Below, piece after piece: positions 35,900 through 47,095 of a stretch of DNA of 64,000 bases (within the stretch, counting starts at the first letter, position 1; each line of letters starts with the position of its first letter). Origin of the DNA: Limnanthes douglasii subsp. nivea (taxonomy: Eukaryota > Streptophyta > Magnoliopsida > Brassicales > Limnanthaceae). The notes under the pieces are model-generated. The model was not told the origin of the DNA and did not search any database. It saw only the letters and a program-made list of their open reading frames with translations. The stretch is from NCBI GenBank assembly GCA_036936605.1, contig JAUPFV010000001.1, forward strand, positions 319,264,250 through 319,328,249. Direction: 5' to 3'. The position numbers were made by a program, and so were the translations under genes.

Positions 35900-38800
35900 A
35901 TTGATATTTTGTTACCAATCACGATCACCATCCCTTTGGTAGGATTTGAATTCTATGGAATTTAAGTGTTATCACTGTCTCATCCTTATCCTCATTCTCT
36001 TAACACATCCATTGTAATGCGAAGTATCTCAACTCTTTAATTTTTTAACCACTCCACTATTGTTTATGCCTTCAATGATGCCCCTGATCGGATTCGACTT
36101 TGGAATGACCTCCAATCAATTCTTCCAGTGATCAGGGTATTCTGTTGGTTACCTTTGGGGATTTCAATGCTATCAGTAAGCCAGATGAACGATTTGGCTC
36201 CTCCAGAAACTGGTCTTCAGTTGTTGATGATTTCAACAACTGTCGCTACACGTGCGAACTTAGTGATCTTCGATCCACCGGATCCTTCTTGACCTGAAAA
36301 AAATAGCACATCTAACTCAATTTTTTCCAAGATTGATCGATTCGTTGTTAATAACATCGGGGATGAGGCTTTCACGGTCTCCTCCATCCACTATGGTTAC
36401 CCCCGCTCCTCTGACCACACACTATTACTCTTAACCTTGGTATCCCCCGTAAGCGTAAGAGAAAACCTTACAGATTCTTTAATATGTGGCAATCTCATCC
36501 GATATTCAAAGATTGTCTCCTCTAGTTGGAACGCTCCATGCCCCGTTCAGAGAATGAAGCTTGTTTTTTTAAACTCAACCGTCTTCAATTTTCCCTTAAA
36601 GACCTCAACTGTATTGCTTATAATGATATTAGCTCAAGATTTTCCAATGCTCAGAAAGTACTCTTCATCGCCCAATCCCTACTTGCTCAAAACCCTTCAA
36701 ACTATTCTCTTATTACTTAAGAGACGATGCCTCATCGTCCATTGTCTTTCTCAGCAGAGCTGAATAATTCTTCCTTAAGAAACAATCCAGAGAAAAATGA
36801 CACAATCTTTGGGATATAAACAATAAATTCTTCAACAACAACATAAAAAACCGGCGGTTGCTCAATAATATTGCCTCAATCATGAACAATCGCAGTGATT
36901 TGATCACTATTCTATATGGTATTTCCAGTGTTAGCTACTTCAAAACTATGCTTGGTAGTGGACACCCTCCCGGTTATCCTAGTGTATCTAGAGTCTCATC
37001 CCTTATCTCTACTAGGGTTAATTCCTAGGATAAGTCCTCTATGACTCGCCCGATTTCCCTTCTATGAAACTAAAGATTCTCTCTTCAGCATCGATAGTAA
37101 CTAATCCCCTGGTCATAATGGTTGCAATTCCAGTTTTTAAAAAAAATTCTTGGACTATTGTGGGTAACAACATATGTAATGATATTCTTGATTTCTTTAA
37201 CTCAAACCACATAGATCCTTATTGTAACTCCACCTCCATTGCCCTTATCCCGGAAACCAACTCTCCCTCTTACGCCTCTGATTTCCGTTCCATTGTTCTA
37301 TACAGTATAGTCTACAGAACCCTTATTAAGATTCTTGCCAACATAATCAAATACTCATTCCCTTACCTGATTAACAATTCCCGATCGGCCTTCATGGTCA
37401 ATAGGAACATCTCTGATAACATTCTCCTCTCCCAAGAGCTGCTTAAAGGGTACCATCTTAACTCCAAAGGCAAGACTGTCACTCTTAAAATTGACTTAAT
37501 GAAAGCCTTTGACAGCGTTAGATGACACACCATCCTTCATATTTTTGTCTCAATGGACTTTCCAGAACAGATGATCACTTGGATCATCAAATGTATTTCC
37601 ACTCCCTCTTATAACATCAATGTAAATAGTGATCCTCCTGACGTATTTCTGGAGAAAAAGAGCTCAGACAAGGAGATCTCCTCTCGCATTTTCTTTTTGT
37701 TCTCGTTATGCAAGTCTTTTTTGACATCCTTAAGAAAAAGAGCACGATCGTAAATTTAATTGCATTGGAAGTTTTATAAACTTAAAGTTGTTAATCTTTG
37801 CGTTGCGGATGATTTCACGATCTTCTGCCATGGCGATACCAAGTCTCATCCTTCTCATCAAAGAAGGCCTCAACTATGCTTTTGAGGCTCCAAGTTAGTC
37901 CTGATAAGATTCATATTTTTCTATTTGGGATCAACTTCTTATTAAGCGTGATCTCATAAACCTCTTGTGTTTAAGGTTGGTTATCTTCCAGTCAAATATC
38001 TTGGAGTTTCTCTGCTCACTAGCCGAGTAACAAATACTGATTGTCGACCATTTCTTTACAAAATTATCACTCGTATTGGCTCTTGAACCTCCAAATAACT
38101 TTCTTATGATGGTCATCTTCAACTCATTAAGTATGTCATCTTTGCTGGACAAGTTTATTAGTCTTCCATTTTCATCCTCCCTTCGAGAACTCCATCGTTT
38201 CCTTTAGTCCGACCATGAGATGAAAATCTCAGAGGCTAAAATGGTTTGGTCACCTGTAACTGTTCCCATATTAAAGGGCAGCCTTAGGATTCTAAATCTA
38301 AAAACCTGGAATTATGCGACCGTCCTTAAACATCTATGGTCCATTATTAATAATAACTCCAACTCTATATGGTGCATTTGGATTAAAACTGAAAAAATTG
38401 AAAACAACAATTTACGGAACATCAACCGTGGATCCTCTCTTCCTTCATGAAGCACCCTCCTCGAAGACATCCACTACTAGACTGCCAAGAATAGATTTCC
38501 CAAATTCACGATCAAAGACACTTACAATGCCATCGGTTTACCCTTCCTGTATTGTCGGATGAGCGATATTAGTATGACATAAATTTAATATTCTTCATCA
38601 TTAATTTATCCTTTGGATTTCCATCGATGACAAGTTAACTACATGTGAAAAGATTCTGATTTCGGGAATTAATGCTCCCCTACATGCATTCTATGTAAGT
38701 CCACAGACGAACCACATTCTCTTTTATTGTAGTTTCTCCCAGAATCTATGGGAGTTCGCAAGTTCCAAGCTTAGGATCCGTACCATAATAACTCCAATTG

Positions 38801-39360
38801 GATCTCTTGGCTCCTCGAGGCTTTCAATTTCCCCCCTCAAACTTACGTAACCTATGGTAGGCTTGCATCGGTGCAACTATTTACCATATTTTAGGTGAAA
38901 GAAACAACATAATCTTTGGCTACCCCCCTCTGAGCCGTGCTTCTGCTGTCTCGTATCGTATGTCAGTTGATCTCTGTTTCAGATTTCTTGGGACTAAGAT
39001 TGCATGTTTATCCATCCCCCCACATCCACTAACTTAATTCTGGTTACATTTGGTTTCTTTTAAAGAGTGAACATGTCTTCCCCATGATGGTCTCTGCTTG
39101 GTTAAACCATTTACTCTTGCACTTCTTCATGACTACGGATTTCTGTCGTTTTGATATTTTTCTACCACTTGCCAGTCTCTCCTATTTTATTTAGATTTTT
39201 GGGCATGTCATGGCCTGCTCACTTCTCAATGTTGCGTACCAAGTTTTTGTAGTTGGGAGAGATGCAGTCGTTATCACTTGATTTATCTTACTCACGGTGT
39301 CCATTACCGTCAATCATACTCTATTTTCCTAAGTGACGAGGGGTTGAGTTTGTGTTGTTT
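35900..39360 (+). mobile_element. L1-type LINE, decayed, endonuclease to 3' end
   Basis: Plus-strand frames give the endonuclease (IVYAFNDAPDRIRLWNDLQS near 36060, FGDFNAISKPDERFG near 36160, SSDHTLLLL near 36410). The RT follows (PYCNSTSIALIPETNSP near 37220, SAFMVNRNISDNILLSQELL near 37390, KIDLMKAFDSVR near 37490, then VADDF near 37805 for the catalytic ADD). The 3' zinc-binding region follows (SWLLEAFN, NNIIFGYPPLSRAS near 38800-38950). This is the best preserved of the three related plus-strand LINEs. KIDLMKAFD and ADD are intact, but frameshifts and stops break the frame. No ORF1 was found. The 3' end is placed by loss of similarity. Confidence 0.78.
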
Positions 39361-40962
39361 GAATGAAATGTGCTAGTGGGTATGACACAGTTGGCAATCA
39401 AGTCACAAAAAGGAGAATATATTACAAACGGGTGGGAAGCCCTGGTATACAATGCAAAGTTTGGTGGTTTTTCCCATACGAATTATCCCCATGACATCGA
39501 GGAAGTCAACTGTGTCATTCATCACTATGCATATCCTAATGAGTGTGCCTAAATATGGATTTTTTCTTACAAAAAATACAAATCTCTCAGCTAGATATTG
39601 AAACAGACTCTAAAGTGTTATTAACTATGATTCTAACTCATGAAACACCATAGTTTTTAAGTCTTCTATGACTATTGCAGGAAATTGTTATCATCGAATA
39701 TGATTATATCGCACATTAACAATGAACAAAATATAGAGGTGGATTGGCTAGAGAAATGGACAAATAATGCAAATACAAGATAGACATTGATGAATACCTA
39801 ATCAACTAAGAACAATTGCTCTTCTGGACAGTCTAGAGCTTAGCTACATCAGAGAACTATAAAAGTTTCTTAAGGAATCTAACTCAAGATTTTATATCTT
39901 TTTATAATTTCTTATCTTATCAATTAATCCACCGTTACAAATTTTAAACTAACTAATTTCTGAACGTATATTTACCTGACAAATAACTCTTTACAGCTTT
40001 GTTCGTAGATAGGGTAAATGATCTCTTCTCTGGTCCTCAACACCTTATTCAAAACATCTGAAAAAGAAGAATGAATAGATGATATACCTACTCAAATATT
40101 CACATAGAAGCCTCAAAACAGATGAATATTTATTCAATCAAACTTGACAGTTCCTCTGCTGCAAACCCAATATCTAAATTTCTTCATCAACTTAACTTTA
40201 AGTTTAAAGAGAATTTTCCTGAAGTTTCAATTAACCATCTGTTTTCAACTTCTATGAGGATCTCGAAGCTTTCATCAACCTAAAATCAGAAGGTTGGAAT
40301 CGAAGAGTTCAAAATTTTGCATGTTTTAGATGGCTTCAAAATTTTAGCGCCTCCCGAAATCAATTATGTAATTGTGTATTTGATAAGGCCTCTCGATATT
40401 TGGACCTCTTATAATTTGACTCAATTAATAAAATAAAAAAATACAACACTTACCTCTTCGATTAAAAAAATCTTCATAATTGATATTTGATTATTTAATA
40501 TATTATTTAATTAATATTTTTAATATATTTTAATATAAATAAAATTTCAAATTATTAATTTTTTGAAAAATAATAATAATATATATATTATAATTTTGTC
40601 ACCTCCTCACAAGATAAAAACTAATAATTTTACGTGAAGACCTTTAAAAAGAATGATTCAATTGACTTTTGTTTAACATTTTAAAAACGATTCAGTTGAC
40701 TTCTGTTAAATTCAATATTGTATATTATATATTATATATTATATATTGTATATTATATACTCTTAAAACTTTTTGTGGTGACTTTTTAATAATTGAACAA
40801 TTTTTTTATATCATGTTTTAGGTTAAGATATTTTGATTTTGTGTCTAGTATACATTTTCTCTTAATATTTATATAGCGATACATTGAATAACACAAATAA
40901 AATAGGAGATGAAAATATTTTTAAATCCACCCGTGTATATATATACAAATATGATGTAATAA
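39361..40962. other. AT-rich intergenic stretch
   Basis: One open stretch at 39370-39552 matches nothing I recognise. A short (tatattata)n microsatellite lies at about 40720-40760. Otherwise there are no features. Confidence 0.45.
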
Positions 40963-41107
40963 GAATCCCAAAAAGGACAGACGAGTTGGTGGAGTAAATG
41001 AGCTTGTGACCAAAAGGTCATACGTTTGACCTCATTTACACACCGATGGTTTACCCTGTGCGCATTCGTTGAATAGCGTCTGCGACTTCCCTCCAATATA
41101 TATATAT
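40963..41107 (+). mobile_element. tRNA-derived SINE
   Basis: About 145 bp with RNA polymerase III promoter-like boxes: A box gacgagttggtggag near 40980 and B box cgtttgacctc at 41023-41033. A conserved-looking body follows (tttaccctgtgcgcat...gaatagcg) and then a TA-rich tail. It is flanked by 14-bp direct repeats with one mismatch, atatgatgtaataa at 40949-40962 and atatgatataataa at 41108-41121. The duplication, the boxes and the tail together support a SINE insertion. Confidence 0.75.
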
Positions 41108-41650
41108 ATATGATATAATAATTACATAAAAATTTGGAATACGTTTGTAAATTAGATATTTTATTATAAATTAATAATTATTTAATTGATCAACTAAATA
41201 ATACTCTTTAATTAATAAATTTTGATTGTCTCATAAGTATTCATTTTTAAATTATGTATTTTATCACTTATTTTTTAAAAGAAAATGGTTGTAAATATGA
41301 ATTTTGGTAGTAAAATAAGTGTGATCGTGTAAAAAATAAAATATAACTTGTTTTTGTGAAAATAAGTATTAATTAGGTATAATTTTTTTTTTGTAGTTTC
41401 TAAAATATATTTATTTTTTGTGCTGAAAAATTGTTTTAATAAAATGTGTTAAGGGTACGAAATTATATGTAATCGGAGCGCGAAATTAGTCTGCAAAAAA
41501 TTATCCAAAAATATCAATCATAGATTTCGTTTTGTTCGTCCTTAAAAAATAAAAAGATGTATTTTTTTTGAGTTAGAGTTTGAAAATATAGAGTTTTGAA
41601 GGTTAAAAATAACTATTTGTTAAAATTTTATGTGTTTTTTGTGTCCATGT
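41108..41650. other. AT-rich spacer with one copy of a dispersed module
   Basis: Non-coding. Positions 41505-41605 match the roughly 110-bp module also found at 56528, 57110 (inverted) and 60798. Confidence 0.5.
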
Positions 41651-43011
41651 CAGGCGGAGCTAGGTGGGGTCCTGTGGGGTCTCAGGAACCCACCTGGTTC
41701 CTTAAAATATATCTTTAGCATTTGAAAAAACCCAGAACCCACGGGTCGCGAGTTCTAAACTCAGCAGCGACAATACCTAACTTTGTCTTGTGTTTTATAT
41801 TGCTTCTTACAAAAAATAGTCTACTTTTTTTATATCCAATACTTTAAATTTTATAAACTTCGTCAGATCCTATTTATTTAATACTAATTCTATAATTATA
41901 TCCAATACTATAAACTTCTTTTTATCATATTTATTTAATATTAATTTTATAAGCTTTGTCCAATACTATAAATTCTATTAACTTCGTCTTATTAGGTTTA
42001 TTTAATACTAATTCTATAAGATTCGTCGTATCCTATTTAATACTATTTTTAATGTATATATAATACATGTTTATATATATTTAAATAGTAATATAAATTT
42101 ATATTAATATAAATAAATATATTGATTTAAAAAATAATATAAATTAACTACAAGATACGATATTTTAGAACAATTGTTCTATTATCAATTACAAATCGCT
42201 AAAACACTAAGATATTTAGTATGTTTTTATGTTATTAATTCTCAAAATGGAAGATTTGCTACATGTCTTATGTTTTTTCAAGAATAATATTGGTTGATCA
42301 ATGTTTTTTCTTAAGATAGAGAGTCGTAGAGTTCAATTTAAGAGCAAATAGACATTGATAAATCATAATTTCTCTTTTGCAATGCTAAGTTTAAATTTTA
42401 TTGTTGGTTGAGTTTTTATGTTTGTCATTATAGGATGCATAGATATTTTAAAACAAATCCTAAATATAAAAGAAGAAATAGAAATGTCTCTAATTTAGTT
42501 ATTAAAGTTAAACGGAAGAGAGACACAAGATAAAACTGACTCACAGAAATTTCTAGGATTATTGTGAATACAAAAGGCATAAAATTCTCAACTGGGTTTA
42601 TGAGCTTTTGAAGTTTGCTTTGCTTTTACCTGTAATAATAACGAGTATTATGTGAGTTTTCTCAAGTTTGAATTATGTGAATGGGTTGAGAAATAAAATG
42701 AGCGATCCATGGCTTAATGATTGTTTGGTGACATCTGTTGAAAAAAGGTATTTACTATGATTAGTGACACAACTATCCTTCAACATTTTCAAGCTACGAG
42801 TAAGAGGAATTACAAGTAAAATTAACTTGTATTTATGTTTTTATTTTAGTTTTTTTAATCACATTTTAGTTTAAAATTTAATGTAAACCATATTTGTTAT
42901 AACCATTTTTGTATCTTATTTTAATTTATTTTGATAAATATATATACGTTCATTTGATAATAATCGGAAAGTCTAGGACACCATTGTGTTTCTATCCTGG
43001 CTACGCCACTG
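41651..43011 (+). mobile_element. Decayed hAT-superfamily transposon
   Basis: The left end reads caggcggagctagg. The reverse complement of the right end reads cagtggcgtagccagg. The flanks share TCCATG (41644-41649 and 43012-43017, part of a 7/8 match), fitting an 8-bp hAT duplication. Inside are a short tandem repeat of a roughly 75-bp AT-rich unit (41830-42060) and a remnant of the transposase C terminus (42590-42820). The element is too short and broken to be autonomous. Confidence 0.7.
42590..42820 (+). pseudogene. hAT transposase dimerisation-domain remnant
   Basis: A plus frame reads YELLKFALLLPVIITSIM, then after a stop SSLNYVNGLRNKMSDPWLND and CLVTSVEK. This matches the hAT C-terminal pattern VYELLKLALILPVATASVER..S.MK.VK..LRNRM.D.WLNDCLVTYIE. 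The V-E-R part that normally follows is mutated here. The domain lets transposase subunits pair. The rest of the protein is not recognisable. Confidence 0.7.
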
Positions 43012-43500
43012 TCCATGAGTAATCTATGAAGTTTTTATTTACATTGAAATCCACATAGTTATTGATACTTTTGATCTTTTCCTAACTGTTATTGTTAACT
43101 TACCCATATATACATTGAAATTGTTAAAATTATCAATGACTTGTTGATAGACATTATAAACTTGATAAATACATTTTTTCTATATTCAAGTTGGATTATC
43201 GTCATTTGATAAAATTGTTATTTTAAGAGTTTCCATTTACCAGTTTGTGAGATAATCGTCTCGCAAATAGATTTATCAAGTTCTTATTATAACATATATA
43301 TAAGATATTGATATGATTTGATCCTGAATTAGATACTATATATTCATTTCGAAGATTAATATCATCGTATGTTATCTATAATGTTAGTCATTAAATATAT
43401 CAAGATTGTCTTTAAAAAATATTTCTAAAAATTAATTTTTTACATTCATTTTTCTTTTTAGTTTTGGCTAACATCCTTAAATCAAATTAAGTAGCTGAAT

Positions 43501-43503
<3 letters not shown>
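43012..43503. other. AT-rich spacer
   Basis: No gene or repeat was seen between the hAT element and the TA microsatellite. Confidence 0.5.

Positions 43504-43550
<47 letters not shown>
43504..43550. repeat. TA dinucleotide microsatellite
   Basis: A perfect run of alternating A and T, 47 bases long. It abuts the LINE at 43552. Confidence 0.95.
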
Positions 43551-43551
<1 letters not shown>

Positions 43552-43553
<2 letters not shown>

Positions 43554-46380
43554 AGTTGTTTATATTATTTTTAACAAATAGAACGTCTAATAGAAAATGA
43601 CACCAAACATTTTTGAAGGCTTTCATAAGATCAATTTTCAGGGTCGCACGCGAATCTTTTTTATTGGTACGATACCTATGAAGAAACTTTTGGGAGAAAA
43701 TGATGTTGTCAGAAATATTGCAACCCTGGATGAAGACTGATTCCATAAGCTCAATGAGTGAGAGAATGATCCTTTTGATTTTGTTTGTGAGGATCTTAGA
43801 TATGACCTTATATATGATATTACAATACGTAATGGGCCTGAATTCAGAGGTAGTGGTTGGGCTATCCTTCTTGGAAATAAGGGCTATAAGAGTCTCATTC
43901 CAAGATGGGTCCATGTGGTTGTAGCAAAAGATATGGTGTATATATTTGGTAACGTCAGAGGTGATGGTTGGCCATGAGGATTTGAAAAATGTTGCATTGA
44001 ATCTATCTGATCCCGGGGCATTATTGTTGTGAATGTTAAAAGTGAATGTCTTAATTTCACTATCGATGATATGACATATCATGAATTAGATTTATATTCT
44101 GGCTAAGTTTAGAAGGGATGAGTTCATGGATCCTAGCAAGACCAGGGTATGGCGTACAATTGTTTTTACCTAGAAGACTAAGGTAGTGGTTGGTGAATAT
44201 GTCAGTCACTCTTTTTGGGTTAAAAGAGAGGATACGATGCTGGTCATTGATGGTGATAATCTTGTTCCTAGTAACATGAGTTTTGATGCTATTACTTATG
44301 TTACAACCATATAGTTTAAGCCAATTCTCTCAAGATTTTTGCTTGAGAGAGGATTTCTCAGCCTTGCTGAAGAATGTATAGTCTTTTGACGCCTAAATAT
44401 TTGCCCCAATTAGGGAGGGATCATTCCGGTTGATACTTAAGGAATTTTGGGATTTGGTAAGTAAATTACAAGAATTAGCCACTCGATCAGAGATGTTACT
44501 GAACTCTCATTTGCTGAGACAAGTTAGAGAGTTTTGGGGGCAATTAGCTGCCAATAATTCTAAGGCCTATTTAAGACCATAGGTCGTGAGAAAGTCTATG
44601 AAATTCAACCTACAAAGCAATTAATTTTATGAGGTCAATGGAGGTGGAGACCATTGGTTCCCAACGCTTGAGTATATTGCTATTTAAAAACCAAGGCGTC
44701 AGGTCAAGGACCGTGGTTGCATGATCGGTAGTGAATGACTTGAAGTAGAACATGCAAGAAGCTGTAGACTTACATTCTTGAAGCTCATGCAAGCCCCATA
44801 TTTCGTTGTAATAGCTTCAACATGATATGAAGATAACTAATTATGAACGAAATATCCAGATAAGCATTTGGCACATTCGGTTTTATCATAATTGATTGCT
44901 TCATATGAGAGCACAAAGACACCGAATTTATCATGTAAGTATTGATTTTTTTCTTTTTCATGGTGGATTGATTATCAAAATAGGTTGTTATAATGCTTGC
45001 ATAACTCCGAAATGTCTGGATTGGGTTGGCAGTTGGTGTAATGTTGTGGGACATCATTTTCATAAACTTGGATATGAGCGGGGGGCTAAGGAATTGGCCA
45101 ATATATTATTGTAACACATGCTTGGAGTGAGAACGGTAGTAGCTGCAATATGTGGTGCACGAGCTTTATAGCTAGGCATATATGTTAGCATTTGACTGGT
45201 AATATATCCATGACTTTCTCTTAAACGGTTCAGTAACATGCCTCGACTATTGTGGTCACAAAAAGATTGTTGGAATGAGGTGGCCGGTGTAAAACCAAGG
45301 CTTAAAAAGGGCCCAATGGAGGTTTGCAAGTCTACAATGGAGAATTTGGTAGAAATGTAAACTATGGTGGATCCTAATGGTGTTTGAGAGAAGATGTTTG
45401 TTCGATGGAAATGTTGTTGGTTGATTAGGGTTTGTGTGATGATGGCTTGATGGATCGGGTAAGGTTGCATGGGTAGATTTGGGCTTGGACTGATTAGTTT
45501 GCATGATGAGGTGACTAAGGGCATCTTCCACAAGGGATGATTTTGATGTTGGGCTTAATTTAGTGGGTTGTGGCCTAGTATGGTAGGTCGGGACTTGCAT
45601 AAGCATGTGCATACAAGCAAAGAAGTTACATGCATAATTGAGGTGTTGTCCAGTATGATGAACTTTTCAAGGACCTTACTAGAGTTATTTTTAACAATGG
45701 AGGCATCGAGGAATAGTTCAAGGAGTAAGGTGTTGATCTGGGAGAAGGTCTTCTTCGTTGGTGAACAGAGATTGATGCTCGATATGATTGGATTAGACAA
45801 GTCCTCACTTAGGGAAGCCGAGATGCATTAAATGATGCTGACGAGTTCACTATTCTGATGTTACCAGAATCATGGGGTCCTAGCTTGGCATTCGGCTTCG
45901 AAAAGACAAGAGTCACCTGAAAAAATGGCAGTTAAACGACTAATTTAGTATTCAACATACCATAGTCTGCTTCCAATCGATCTTCCTCGTCATCATCAAT
46001 CTTCATGTCGATAGGGGCGTGTGTCTTCTCTCTATGATGATTGGACTCCTCAAGATGAGAAGGATTAGTGAAGACTTGCTCATTGCCATATTGTTTTGTA
46101 CTTGAAAGAGGCGACGATCGTGCATGTGTGACTATAGTGAGGCCATACATGGTGACCGAAATATTGTTATCTAGTGAAATCGTTCTTGATAGAGAGGAGC
46201 TAACATAAGACTTGGTTTCAAGCGAGAGAGTTATATCAAATGAACCTTGATGAAGTTTTGATGTGATCATCAAGATTAGTTTACTATTGAGCATATTAGT
46301 ACGGTTGAAGCAATAGGTGATTTTACTTGTAGTCCAATGTTTATGGAAGAAGAAGTTCATTTTCCTATTGGTTTTGAGCT
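43552..46380 (-). mobile_element. LINE truncated inside the RT domain, minus strand
   Basis: The 176-codon frame 44082-43552 has NNNAPGSDRFNATFFKSSWP, SWNETLIALISKKDSPT, GCNISDNIIFSQKFLH and KIDLMKAFKNVW, the N-terminal half of an L1 RT. The usual D after KAF is replaced by K. The frame ends at the TA microsatellite, so the catalytic YADD/FADD half is absent. Upstream on the minus strand, 44100-44560 encodes the EN-RT linker (NSLTCLSKREFSNISDRVAN near 44500). The stretch 44600-46380 has broken His/Ser/Pro-rich frames that may be endonuclease and ORF1; that part is weakly supported. Confidence 0.7.
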
Positions 46381-46920
46381 TTTTCTGGTGTTGACCATGG
46401 TAAAAACTCAGTGTGTTTCACAATAATTTACTCACGATTTTTTAGGATCTCATGCTTTTGGATTGTTGAACACGAAAAATGTTATAAAAAAAAATAACTA
46501 CGGTGTTTGAATTTTCTTTTAAAAAAATTCTAATAAAAAAGAAAAACATCCTTACTAAAATAACTGCTGTAAATCATTATTGATCTCAATAATTTATTTT
46601 AGTTAATTTATAAACAACCTCGGATCCTATACTGTATTCGGATCCATTCAAATAATATTTCTACTTATTGGCTTGTATTATAATTATAACCAAAAAAATT
46701 TAAATAAAAGTTTACACTATTTTTCCAAGGTTACAATGAGTTTGGATTGTTGGTCTCAAAAAAATGAGTGGCATCGTGGTCAATGGATAATTCAGTCAAT
46801 ATTTATGTCCAACCATATCATTCAAGTGCAGCTTCTTAGAATCTGACGCTTTTCTAAGAAGAAAGATGAGCTGTCGACCAATCAAATAAAAGATGATAAA
46901 ATAAGAAACAAGTATATACT
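46381..46920. other. AT-rich spacer upstream of the LysM receptor gene
   Basis: No gene was seen. It merges into the promoter region of the LysM gene. Confidence 0.5.
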
Positions 46921-46926
46921 TAACGT

Positions 46927-47057
46927 TTGACAAGTTGGTGTGTGGCAAAATTTGACTTCTACATTTAAGTGTTTGTCGTGTTTTCGGCTTCGTCCCCTTT
47001 TCTATATTATAAGAGTTGACCGTAGCGATATCATTTCATAAAGAAAACGTATATAAA
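46927..47057 (+). promoter_or_regulatory. Promoter region of the LysM receptor gene
   Basis: TATA-like sequences lie at 47003-47011 (tatattata) and 47050-47057 (tatataaa). The first leaves a leader of about 60 bases and is the better fit. W-box-like TTGAC cores lie at 46927-46932 (TTGACA), 46952-46957 (TTGACT) and 47016-47021 (TTGACC). WRKY factors binding TTGAC[C/T] control many defence genes, which would suit a chitin receptor. Function is inferred. Confidence 0.4.
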
Positions 47058-47095
47058 ATCAATCAAGAAACAAAAGAAGCAAAAGCTACCCCAAA

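Noticed and set aside
39370..39552. 60-codon plus frame after the third LINE
   Set aside because: No recognisable domain, no splice or promoter context; probably chance or LINE 3' sequence.
40975..41060. tRNA gene
   Set aside because: A and B box-like sequences are present, but no cloverleaf with an anticodon arm can be closed, and the flanking 14-bp duplication points to a SINE.
45932..46360. 142-codon minus frame as an independent gene
   Set aside because: It lies upstream of and in line with a minus-strand LINE; low-complexity composition fits an ORF1 remnant better, though this is not proven.
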